Positions 24,187 to 31,133 of a DNA stretch of 36,466 bases are shown here, one piece after another. The DNA is taken from the NCBI GenBank assembly GCA_014655195.1, contig BNBH01000048.1, forward strand, positions 1 to 36,466, written 5' to 3'. The notes under the pieces are model-generated. The model was not told the origin of the DNA and searched no databases. It worked only from the letters and a program-made list of their open reading frames with translations. This DNA comes from Streptomyces cellulosae (GTDB lineage: Bacteria; Actinomycetota; Actinomycetes; Streptomycetales; Streptomycetaceae). The position numbers and the translations under genes are program-made. How positions within the stretch are numbered: position 1 is the first letter of the stretch; every line of letters starts with the position of its first letter.

Positions 24187-24672
24187 TCAGCGGGTGGGAT
24201 GGTGCGCGGGGTTGAGTGCGGGACGGGGCAGACCCGGCAGCGCAGCAGGCGGCGGACCAGGCCGGGGTACGGGAGTGCGGGTGGTCAGCTGCGGGGAACG
24301 CGAGCGGGCCGCGTGCGTCCGAGCGCTCAGCGGCCGGCGGGTCATCCCCAGGCGGCGGCCGACTTCGTCGTAGATATCGTTGCCCGCACGCGGCCGGACC
24401 GCGATGACGTGGATTTCCTTGGGGTGGGCGGATTCCGCAGGCGCCGGACGGACGCCGTAAACGACGCGCCAGTCCTTGCGGCGGTCCACGAACAGCTTCC
24501 GGAATCCCTCCAGGTCGCCATCGAGGCGCTGTCCGAAGCGCTGCGCGTTCACCACTTCCTGCAGGTAGGCGAGGGTGAGGTCGCGGATATCGCTGGGGGC
24601 CTGGAGGAGATCGGTCAGCGCGCGAGGGTCGAAGCTCAGGCCGAAGGCAGGCTGTCCGGCTCTCGCGGTCAT
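24187..24672 (-). CDS. ParE/RelE-like toxin-fold protein
   Basis: This gene encodes 161 residues from the ATG at 24672, overlapping the DUF4913 gene by four bases (ATGA). Residues 15-110 follow the ParE/RelE pattern: LTLAYLQEVVNAQRFGQRL, LEGFRKLFVDRRKDWRVVY, then IHVIAVRPRAGNDIYDEVGRRLG. Such proteins usually cleave mRNA on the ribosome or poison gyrase. Here the 50-residue Arg/Pro tail is unusual, and the gene before it encodes DUF4913, not a typical antitoxin. The pair could still be a toxin-antitoxin system stabilising the element; this is inference. Confidence 0.65.
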   Translation of the reverse strand: MTARAGQPAFGLSFDPRALTDLLQAPSDIRDLTLAYLQEVVNAQRFGQRLDGDLEGFRKLFVDRRKDWRVVYGVRPAPAESAHPKEIHVIAVRPRAGNDIYDEVGRRLGMTRRPLSARTHAARSRSPQLTTRTPVPRPGPPPAALPGLPRPALNPAHHPTR

Positions 24673-25310
24673 GACGTCGGCTCGTCCGGCTCGGTGGCTT
24701 CCTCTGTGGCCGCGGTCTCGGTGCGCACGGACGGCGGCGGGCCGGGCAGGAGACGGTGCGCGGGCCGGTCGGGAGAGGTCATGCAGGCCGACAGCGGTCC
24801 GCCCGGAGCACGAATCGCGGCGACGGCATGGGTGAGGAAGTCCCGGTGCCACACGAACAGCCCGGAGAGCCCGGCTTCGGGGTCTTTGTGCTGCTGGTAG
24901 GCGAGCCACAGGGCGTGGAGCCAGGCCACGACGTCGTCGTGTTCCTGCCACTGCAGGCACCAGGGCGCCGCGGTGGTGACCTCCGCCCCGTAGACCGGGA
25001 GGAAGAAGTCGTCGACCCAGTCCGAGAGGGCGTCGAGTTCGTCTTCCCGTTCCTCCCCGTCAAGTTCCAGGATCGGGCGGGGCTCCGGCGGAGCGGCGGC
25101 CGGAAGCCCGCCGAGTCCCGGCATGCCGAACGCGGCGAACGGTGACCCGCTCGGCGCCGGCGCGGATGCGAGGTGGTCGAGCTGCTGAGCCTGCTGCGCC
25201 GACTGCTCCATGAGCCGCCGCACGCTCGCCTCGATTCCCTCCAACTGCGGATCCGGAATGCGAACCGGCTCCAACTCCCCATCTTCAGAGGGCTTTGCGG
25301 TTTCGGACAT
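24669..25310 (-). CDS. DUF4913 domain protein
   Basis: This gene encodes 213 residues; the ATG has AGGAGG eleven bases upstream. The N-terminal 95 residues are coiled or disordered (VRRLMEQSAQQAQQLDHL). The DUF4913 core follows: LSDWVDDFFLPVYGAEV, APWCLQWQEHDDVVAWLHALW, GLSGLFVWHRDFL and LSACMTSPDRPAH. The family is frequent on Streptomyces plasmids and conjugative elements and has no known role. It is translationally coupled to the ParE-like gene, so a partner or antitoxin-like function can be considered. Confidence 0.78.
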   Translation of the reverse strand: MSETAKPSEDGELEPVRIPDPQLEGIEASVRRLMEQSAQQAQQLDHLASAPAPSGSPFAAFGMPGLGGLPAAAPPEPRPILELDGEEREDELDALSDWVDDFFLPVYGAEVTTAAPWCLQWQEHDDVVAWLHALWLAYQQHKDPEAGLSGLFVWHRDFLTHAVAAIRAPGGPLSACMTSPDRPAHRLLPGPPPSVRTETAATEEATEPDEPTS

Positions 25311-25462
25311 TGAAAGTTCGGCCTCCTACGAGACACGGGATAAGAGAAGGGCGAAAGCGTCGTTGCACGGACCGGACAGCGAAATCGCACGTCCGCTCCG
25401 GCGGTGCTCCACCAGCGGCTATGCAGGGAGCCGGTTGCGTTGGCGGCAGGAGAGGACCCGGA

Positions 25463-26218
25463 TCAGACGGCGAGAACCACGTCGTCCTGCGTGAGGGTTG
25501 CGCGGATCGTCTCGGTGAGCCGGTCGGCCGCGATCGACGCGTAGTGCTCGGTCTTCTCCACGCCGATGAAGTCCCGGCCTTCCAGCAGGGCGGCGACGCC
25601 CGTGGAGCCGGAGCCGGCGCAGAAGTCGAGGACCGTGCCGCCTTCGGGGCTGATCTTGACCAGCTCGCGCATCACCTCGACCGGCTTCTGCGTGATGTGC
25701 CGACGCTTTGCCCCCGAGGGCTGCGAAGCCGAGTACATACCCGGCAGGTAGACCGGGTTCCGGGAGCCGTCGATCGGCCCCTTGGACGCCCAGACGATGA
25801 ATTCGCAGTTCTGGGTGAACCGGCCCTTCTGGGGCCTGGCCTGCGGCTTGTGCCAGGCCAGCACCCCGCGCCACAGCCACCCGGCGGCCTGAATGGCGTC
25901 CGTCGTCGTGGGGAGCTGGCGCCAGTCGGTGAACAGCAGCGCGGTCCCGCCGGTCTTCGTCAACCGGTGGGCCTCAGTCATGATCTGCGTCAGCCAGAAC
26001 GAGTAGGACCGCTGGTCCATGTTCTCGCCGGTGAAGTCGGCAAGGTCGTTCTTGGCATCGGCGGAGGTGTACTTCTGCTTCGCGGTGCGGGCGGTGCGCT
26101 CCTTCGCGGTCCGGCCACCGCTGTTGTACGGCGGGTCGGTGATGACGGAGTCGACGCAGCCGTCCGGGAGACCGGAGAGAACGGCCAGAGCGTCGCCCTG
26201 ATGCAGGGAAAACGGCAA
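25463..26218 (-). CDS. orphan DNA methyltransferase (N6-adenine/N4-cytosine, beta type)
   Basis: This gene encodes 251 residues from a TTG start, which gives the usual N-terminus (SLHQGDALAVLSGLPD). The catalytic D28-P-P-Y31 comes first and the SAM-binding D198-F-C-A-G-S-G-S near the end, which is the beta order; QKPV (177-180) is also typical. No restriction enzyme gene is adjacent, so it is probably a solitary methylase protecting the element from host restriction or marking it. It is the first gene of the leftward accessory block and is driven by the leftward arm of the symmetric promoter region (start site about 170 bases upstream of the TTG). A 152-bp gap separates it from the DUF4913 gene. 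Confidence 0.88.
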   Translation of the reverse strand: MPFSLHQGDALAVLSGLPDGCVDSVITDPPYNSGGRTAKERTARTAKQKYTSADAKNDLADFTGENMDQRSYSFWLTQIMTEAHRLTKTGGTALLFTDWRQLPTTTDAIQAAGWLWRGVLAWHKPQARPQKGRFTQNCEFIVWASKGPIDGSRNPVYLPGMYSASQPSGAKRRHITQKPVEVMRELVKISPEGGTVLDFCAGSGSTGVAALLEGRDFIGVEKTEHYASIAADRLTETIRATLTQDDVVLAV

Positions 26219-26348
26219 AGAGGAACCCCAATTCGGGTGCAGAAACGCGGATGGAGACCCCGCCTCGCACAGGACTCCTCACGGGCCGGAAATGGGCATG
26301 CAGAAGCCCATGGCCACAGGCGGAGGAAGGCGAGGGGGGAGTCCAAAA

Positions 26349-26377
26349 ACTGTAGAGCCGAATCCGCCGACGACCAA
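26349..26377 (-). promoter_or_regulatory. leftward promoter of the accessory block
   Basis: On this strand: -35 TTGGTC (26377-26372), a 17-bp spacer, -10 TACAGT (26354-26349), followed by TTTTTGGAC. It points at the methyltransferase gene, leaving an untranslated leader of roughly 120-130 bases. Confidence 0.68.
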
Positions 26378-26389
26378 GAAGTGCCGTGC

Positions 26390-26414
26390 TGAGGTGCCGG
26401 TTTCCGGCACCTCA
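26390..26414. promoter_or_regulatory. central 25-bp palindrome, probable operator
   Basis: A perfect 11-bp inverted repeat (TGAGGTGCCGG and CCGGCACCTCA) surrounds TTT. It lies 12 bp from each -35 box, upstream of both promoters. A dimeric regulator bound here could activate or block both operons at once. As RNA it could also form a hairpin, but it is outside both predicted transcripts. Confidence 0.7.
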
Positions 26415-26425
26415 CGCCGAACTTT

Positions 26426-26454
26426 TTGGTCAACCGCCGATCCGCGCCTACTGT
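26426..26454 (+). promoter_or_regulatory. rightward promoter of the transfer operon
   Basis: -35 TTGGTC (26426-26431), a 17-bp spacer, -10 TACTGT (26449-26454), followed by TTTTTGAAC. The expected start near 26461 leaves a leader of about 217 bases before the first small open frame at 26678. I see no other gene in that leader. Confidence 0.68.
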
Positions 26455-26677
26455 TTTTGAACCGCCCGGCGCACACCGCCGCTGGCTACTCCCCTGCCAC
26501 ACCTCACGGAGGTACCCCCCTGCCCCGGCACACCTAGCTCACGGCACGGCCACACACGGAGCAAGCGGCAACTCGCCCACACCGGCCCGTCTCCGATCGC
26601 CCACCCCGGCCGCCGCGTCCTTCCACCACGCCTCGCGCACGCGCCACGCCGGACACCACACCCTCAAGGAGCCGTTC

Positions 26678-26740
26678 ATGACGTCTCGCTACCCACCCAT
26701 GCCCGAAACCGCTGACCGGCGAGCGGTCCGCTCAGGTTGA
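26678..26740 (+). CDS. 20-residue leader peptide coupled to the wall-hydrolase gene
   Basis: The ATG has AAGGAG with a 6-base spacer, the best ribosome site in this leader. The frame runs 20 codons and its TGA overlaps the TTG start of the next gene (TTGA, 26737-26740). The hydrolase start has no strong site of its own, so translation of this small frame probably delivers ribosomes to it. The peptide is polar (TSRYPPMPETADRRAVRSG) and has no evident function beyond coupling. Confidence 0.6.
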   Translation: MTSRYPPMPETADRRAVRSG

Positions 26741-27870
26741 AGGGGCTCGCCGCCGGTATCGGCGTTGTCTTCCTCTCCCCGCTCCTGATCGTCGGCATGG
26801 GCATGACGCTGGCCTCCTCCGCCGATGCCGTGCAGAGCAGCGGCTCCTTCAGCGACTGCCTGACCGATATCGACAGCGACAAGGTCGCCGAGCAGGTAAC
26901 CAAGATCCTCGACGGCGCCTCCGACAAAGACGTGCACGTCGAGGGCTTGGACCTGCCCGCCGAGCAGGTCCCGAATGCCCAGACGATCGTGGCCGCCGGC
27001 CTCTCCCTCGACGTCCCTAAGAAGGGACAGATCATCGCGCTCGCCACGGCGATGCAGGAGAGCCGACTGCGCAACCTCAACTACGGCGACCGCGACTCCC
27101 TCGGACTCTTCCAGCAGCGTCCCTCCCAGGGTTGGGGCAGCGCCCAGCAGATCCGTGATCCGGTCTACGCCTCCGAGCAGTTCTACAAGCACTTGCTCAA
27201 GGTGGACGGCTGGCAGCAGATGACTGTCACCCAGGCTGCCCAAGCCGTGCAGAAGTCCGGTTTCCCGGACGCGTATGCGCAGTGGGAAAGCCTGGCCACC
27301 GCGCTGCAGAGCGCCATCGCCAAGACCTTCCCCGGCGCAGGCGATGACGCGGACGACAAGGACGCGCACCAGGGCGAGAAGCCCTCGACCAGCACGACCG
27401 GCTGTGCGCCGGGCCAGGATGGGTCAGGCTTCGGCCGCATCCCCGAAGGGAGCGTCCCCAAGGGCTACTCGATCCCCAAGGACGCCGACCCGAAGGCCCG
27501 AAAGGCCATCGAGTGGGCGATGCACCAACTCGGCACGCTCTACCAGTGGGGCGGATCCTGCACGAACGCGCACGGTCCCGACCCTATGGGCCGCTGCGAC
27601 TGCTCCAGCCTGATGCAGCAGGCGTACGCCCATGTCGGCATCACGCTCACCCGCACCACGTACACGCAGGTCAACGAAGGCAAGGCAGTCTCGCCCGCTC
27701 GCCTCAAGCCCGGCGACCTGATCTTCAGCCGCGGTACCGCCGCCCGGCCCGAGCACGTCGGCATGTACATGGGCGAGGGCCTCGTGATCGAGGCACCGCG
27801 CACCACCAAACCGGTCCGGATCACCCCGCTCAAGGACTGGGACATTCTCGCCGCCCGCCGCGTCCTCTGA
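26737..27870 (+). CDS. two-domain cell-wall hydrolase of the transfer system (lysozyme-like plus NlpC/P60)
   Basis: This gene encodes 377 residues from a TTG start coupled to the leader peptide. An N-terminal membrane anchor (VVFLSPLLIVGMGMTLA) is followed by a lysozyme-like domain at about 85-200 with likely catalytic E108 in ATAMQESRL and the phrase DSLGLFQQRPSQGWG. A linker follows, then an NlpC/P60 peptidase at about 255-377 with C289 (CDCSSL) and H340 (PEHVGMYMG). Both glycan strands and stem peptides could be cut, opening a hole for the secretion channel; this is the VirB1-like task in Gram-positive conjugation. It is the first structural gene of the transfer operon. Confidence 0.88.
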   Translation: MKGLAAGIGVVFLSPLLIVGMGMTLASSADAVQSSGSFSDCLTDIDSDKVAEQVTKILDGASDKDVHVEGLDLPAEQVPNAQTIVAAGLSLDVPKKGQIIALATAMQESRLRNLNYGDRDSLGLFQQRPSQGWGSAQQIRDPVYASEQFYKHLLKVDGWQQMTVTQAAQAVQKSGFPDAYAQWESLATALQSAIAKTFPGAGDDADDKDAHQGEKPSTSTTGCAPGQDGSGFGRIPEGSVPKGYSIPKDADPKARKAIEWAMHQLGTLYQWGGSCTNAHGPDPMGRCDCSSLMQQAYAHVGITLTRTTYTQVNEGKAVSPARLKPGDLIFSRGTAARPEHVGMYMGEGLVIEAPRTTKPVRITPLKDWDILAARRVL

Positions 27871-28044
27871 CCCCGGTCAGCCCGCAGGCCCGCGAGCCGC
27901 CGTCGCCAGGACCTCGCCAGTGGACTGCCCGATAGCCGGGCTCGGAGGCCAACTCCCTCCGCACTCGCCGTCTCGCCCGGCGAACCGCCCAGCGGGACGA
28001 GTTGAACGGCCCACTCTCCATCTCCCAACCCCCAGAGCGTCCAC

Positions 28045-28410
28045 GTGACAATCTCCTCCCGCGTCCGGCGCGCCCTCACAGCCAGCTCGATCGGCCTCGC
28101 AGTTGCCGCCGGTGGCCTGGCCAGCGCCTCCATAGCCCAGGCGTACGACACCAGCTACACGACGATCTCGTGCAAGGCGGTCAAGGTCCACAAGGATCCT
28201 TCCAAGAAGTCCGCCGTCGTGGGCATCGCCTACCGGCACGACAAGGTCGCCTACAACCAGTTCGCGTACAAGCGCGCAGAGAAGACCTGGGACACCCGTG
28301 GCGCGGTGACCCGGAAGTCCGACGGTAAGAAGATCCGCGGATACATGATCTACGACTGCGCCAACCCGTACGAGTCGAACCCGGCACCGAAGCCGCCGAT
28401 TCCGAAGTAG
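28045..28410 (+). CDS. secreted SH3-like small protein of the transfer operon
   Basis: This gene encodes 121 residues from a GTG start; the ribosome site is weak. A Sec signal (SRVRRALTASSIGLAVAAG...AQA) is followed by an SH3-like stretch (VKVHKDPSKKSAVVGIAYRHDKVAY) and a Pro-rich end. Cys43 and Cys105 frame the domain as in the protein encoded at 22245-22598, suggesting related roles. The gene lies between the wall hydrolase and the pilin-like gene and is followed by a hairpin. Wall binding is inferred. The 174-bp gap before it (27871-28044) shows nothing I can name. Confidence 0.7.
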   Translation: MTISSRVRRALTASSIGLAVAAGGLASASIAQAYDTSYTTISCKAVKVHKDPSKKSAVVGIAYRHDKVAYNQFAYKRAEKTWDTRGAVTRKSDGKKIRGYMIYDCANPYESNPAPKPPIPK

Positions 28411-28448
28411 CGCGCCCTGACAGCCCTCCCTGGCCCCAAGCAGAAAAG

Positions 28449-28464
28449 GCGGCTTCGAAGCCGC
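28449..28464 (+). terminator. hairpin after the SH3-like gene, probably an attenuator
   Basis: GCGGCT-TCGA-AGCCGC has a 6-bp stem and a stable tetraloop, 39 bases after the stop codon. It would reduce read-through into the 28625 gene or protect RNA ends. The rest of the 214-bp gap shows no gene. Confidence 0.5.
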
Positions 28465-28624
28465 GCCCCGGCCCGAGGACTGGACTCTCCCCGCCTCTGC
28501 CCGACGCAGGTCCGGGCAAGCCGCCGCCGCGGCGACTTTCGCGCCCTGAGCGCACGTCCCCCTCCGCTTCACTTTTCCCGCCGGCCCTCACCTGGCCCGC
28601 GTATGCAAGGAGCCCGCCACACCT

Positions 28625-28939
28625 ATGTCCGTCCCTCTTGCAGACCACGTCATACAGCTCGCCTACGACCCAGGAATCTCGCCCCAGGGCGGCGGGTTGC
28701 CTGGCCTCGCCGTGCTGAAGAACGTGGTCAACAGCATCAACATGTTCGGGATCATCGCCGTCGTCGGCGCCCTCGCCGTCTCGCTCGGCGTATGGGCCTG
28801 GGGCCACCACACCGGTGGACACCAAGCCGAGGCCAACGGGAAGAAGGGCGCCGTCGTCGCCGCCGGCGCCGCCCTCGGTCTGGGTGCCGCGAACGGCATC
28901 GTGGCCTTCTTCTCCGACCTGGGATCACAGGTCCACTGA
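28625..28939 (+). CDS. small two-helix membrane protein, VirB2-like (DUF6112-like)
   Basis: This gene encodes 104 residues; the ATG has AAGGAG upstream. Two hydrophobic helices (NMFGIIAVVGALAVSLGVWAW and AVVAAGAALGLGAANGIVAFF) are joined by a short polar loop rich in His and Lys, the size and layout of pilin-like VirB2/TrbC subunits. It starts the core block of channel genes, and its stop overlaps the next ATG by one base. Confidence 0.7.
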   Translation: MSVPLADHVIQLAYDPGISPQGGGLPGLAVLKNVVNSINMFGIIAVVGALAVSLGVWAWGHHTGGHQAEANGKKGAVVAAGAALGLGAANGIVAFFSDLGSQVH

Positions 28940-29631
28940 TGCGGAAACGCTTCCCCTCCTCTTCGCTGTCCTCGTACGGCGCGGGCTGGTCTGCCAACCG
29001 GCGCATCGCGATCGTCGCTGCCGCCGTCGCCGGCCTGCTCGCCCTCGCCGGGATCGTCGCCCTGCTGACCGGCGGCGGCAACGACCACCAAGCCCCGGAC
29101 AGTGCCGCGCCCGCCCCGACTGGCAGCCCGCCCTCCTCCGAGGCCGCCCCCAAGCCTTCCTCCGGATCCGGATCGGTGCCCAAGCCTCCGCAGATCTCCG
29201 AACCGGTCGCATACGCCAAGGCGGCAGCCCAGATGCTCTGGTCCTATGACACCCGCTACACCAGCCGTGACCAGCAACTCGCCGGCATGCGCGCCTGGAT
29301 GACCACCGAGACCAAGTACGCCGACTGGGCCTCGGTCTCTGGCCAGGTCCCCGACCCGGTGCTGTGGTCGCGCATGGCCGACCAGGACCAGCACGCCACC
29401 GCTCACGTCACCGAGGGCCACTACCCCGGCGCGTTCAAGCAGGCGCTGGCCGACGACCCGTCCGCGATCACCGAGGCATACATCTACGTCGTCACCATCA
29501 ACGGCACGCAGCAGATCACCTGGAAGAACGGCGGCGCAGGGGCCGAGGAACGCGCCGTGACCCTCGCCGTCCAGTGCCGCCCCAGCCACGACTGCTCCCT
29601 GGCCGCCATCGCTCCGAGCGTCACCCAGTGA
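28939..29631 (+). CDS. membrane-anchored conjugation protein, VirB8/TcpC-like
   Basis: This gene encodes 230 residues; the ATG at 28939 uses the A of the previous stop. A short cytoplasmic start is followed by one membrane helix (IAIVAAAVAGLLALAGIVALL), a Pro/Ser/Ala linker and a soluble domain of about 140 residues (ISEPVAYAKAAAQMLWSYDTR; ITEAYIYVVTINGTQQITWK). This matches the anchored NTF2-like fold of VirB8/TcpC channel proteins. The fold call is inferred from layout and position. Confidence 0.65.
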   Translation: MRKRFPSSSLSSYGAGWSANRRIAIVAAAVAGLLALAGIVALLTGGGNDHQAPDSAAPAPTGSPPSSEAAPKPSSGSGSVPKPPQISEPVAYAKAAAQMLWSYDTRYTSRDQQLAGMRAWMTTETKYADWASVSGQVPDPVLWSRMADQDQHATAHVTEGHYPGAFKQALADDPSAITEAYIYVVTINGTQQITWKNGGAGAEERAVTLAVQCRPSHDCSLAAIAPSVTQ

Positions 29632-29666
29632 CCCGCGCCTGACACGAGAAAGGAGGAAACTCCCCC

Positions 29667-31055
29667 GTGGGTTTCTGCGATCTGCCTTTGGCAGACAAGT
29701 TGTGCGCCGTCGGCGACGCGGTGGATTTCGCCTCGGACCCTGGCAAGGCCATCGGTGACTGGATGGCGAAGTCGGCAGGTGAGCTGGCAGCCGCATCGGC
29801 TGACCTGGCCGCCGAGGCGGTCGACACCACCACCAGGGTCGACTTGAACGCCGGGTGGTTCCGCGACAACTACGAGATGCTTCTGCCGCTGGGCCTGGTG
29901 CTGCTGGTCGCCACCTTCTGTGCGCAACTGGTACGGGCAGCCGTCAGACGGGACGGACAAGCCCTCACTCAAGCCTTTACCGGCACCATGAGCGGCGTCC
30001 TGTTCGCCTTCTGCGCCATCTCCCTGACCACGGTCGCCATCGAAGTGGTCGACGCGGTCTCCGACGGCCTGCTCCAGGCCGCGAAGCTGGACATCGCCTC
30101 GGCCGTACGCCGCATCGTGAAGGTCAACCAGATCCCCGGTCTGGCCGGCCTCGGCTGGCTCGTCGCGGTCGTTGCCGGTCTGGGCGCCGCCGTCGGCGCC
30201 GTCCTGTACTGGTGCGTGATGATGGTCCGCAAGGTCGGCATCCTCGTCATGGTCACCCTCGCCGTCTTCGCCTCCGCCGGCGGCGGCTGGGAGGTCGCCC
30301 GACGTTGGCGCAAGGGCTGGATCGAAGCCACCGCCACCCTCGTTGTCAGCAAGCTCCTGATGACCGTCATTTTCGTCCTCGGTATCGCCGCCATGGGCAA
30401 GACCGAAGCCAAGGACGGCGTCGCCGCGCTCGCCGACGTCATGTCCGGCATCGTGATCATGGGCCTGGTGCTGTTGTGTCCGTACGCCGTCTTCAAGTTC
30501 GTGCACTGGGCAGCCGACGGCACCGACGGCGAGTCCATCCACCGGGCTGGCGGCGCCGGAGCGCAGATCGCGAAGGCTCACGCCGAGAAGGCCGCCCGCA
30601 AGGCCGCCGCAGCCGCGGCCACCGCCGGAACCGGTGGTGCCGCAGCCGGAGCGGGTGGCGCTGCCGCCGGAGCGGATGCTGCACCGCAAGGCCCCGACGG
30701 CGGCGGATTCCCCGGCGACATCGCCGCCAACCCGACCGGCGGAGGCACCGAAGACAAGGACGGTTCGCAGGGCAGCGGAACGGGCGGTCCACCCGGCGGC
30801 GATGCTGCCAAGTCCGGCCTGGAGAAGGCCGTCCAGCCCGCGCCGACCAGCGTTTCCGACAACACCAGCGGCCAGGTGGGAGGCAGCCCGGGACCAGGTG
30901 GATCCGGCGCGCACGCCGCGTCCGGCCAGGGCGGCGGGTGGCAGACCACTCCGCCGACGACGACACCGCCTCCGCAGGGCGCACCCCCATCCTCCGATTC
31001 ACAGAACGCCGCGTCGAGCAGGTCGGCTCCGCCGCCGCCTCCGACCGGCCTCTGA
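29667..31055 (+). CDS. polytopic channel protein, VirB6/TrbL-like
   Basis: This gene encodes 462 residues; the GTG has AAAGGAGG upstream. About six membrane helices lie between residues 70 and 290 (LLPLGLVLLVATFCAQLV; AFTGTMSGVLFAFCAISLTTVAIEVV; AVVAGLGAAVGAVLYWCVMMV; GILVMVTLAVFASAGG; MTVIFVLGIAAM; IVIMGLVLLCPYAVF). A 170-residue tail rich in Gly, Ala, Pro and Ser follows. This is the usual plan of the VirB6/TrbL component of Gram-positive conjugation systems. The tail is probably exposed and flexible. Confidence 0.75.
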   Translation: MGFCDLPLADKLCAVGDAVDFASDPGKAIGDWMAKSAGELAAASADLAAEAVDTTTRVDLNAGWFRDNYEMLLPLGLVLLVATFCAQLVRAAVRRDGQALTQAFTGTMSGVLFAFCAISLTTVAIEVVDAVSDGLLQAAKLDIASAVRRIVKVNQIPGLAGLGWLVAVVAGLGAAVGAVLYWCVMMVRKVGILVMVTLAVFASAGGGWEVARRWRKGWIEATATLVVSKLLMTVIFVLGIAAMGKTEAKDGVAALADVMSGIVIMGLVLLCPYAVFKFVHWAADGTDGESIHRAGGAGAQIAKAHAEKAARKAAAAAATAGTGGAAAGAGGAAAGADAAPQGPDGGGFPGDIAANPTGGGTEDKDGSQGSGTGGPPGGDAAKSGLEKAVQPAPTSVSDNTSGQVGGSPGPGGSGAHAASGQGGGWQTTPPTTTPPPQGAPPSSDSQNAASSRSAPPPPPTGL

Positions 31056-31133
31056 CTCCTGCCCGACTCCCGGGGGCGGGACGTGCACACCACCTCCCGC
31101 CCCCGGACTCTCCGCGCCACCAGGACCCGCCCC

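Larger units (their letters stand above)
26341..26460. repeat. 120-bp imperfect inverted repeat between the two main operons
   Basis: The arms 26341-26400 and 26402-26460 are near mirror images, with roughly three quarters of bases matching and one 1-base gap. Conserved blocks are CAAAAAC.GTAG, GACCAA.AAGT and the inner TGAGGTGCCGG. Both arms carry a complete promoter-like element. The two -10 boxes and the two -35 boxes are each exactly symmetric about 26401.5. Such symmetry over 60 bp per arm is far beyond a normal operator and suggests a duplicated, inverted promoter. Confidence 0.85.

Noticed and set aside
24097..24900. A rightward 267-codon frame
   Set aside because: It runs antisense to the ParE-like and DUF4913 genes, whose overlap and motifs are convincing.
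26249..26311. A 10-codon leader frame (starting at about 26311) before the methyltransferase
   Set aside because: It has no ribosome site and ends well before the TTG start without coupling, so it is likely chance.
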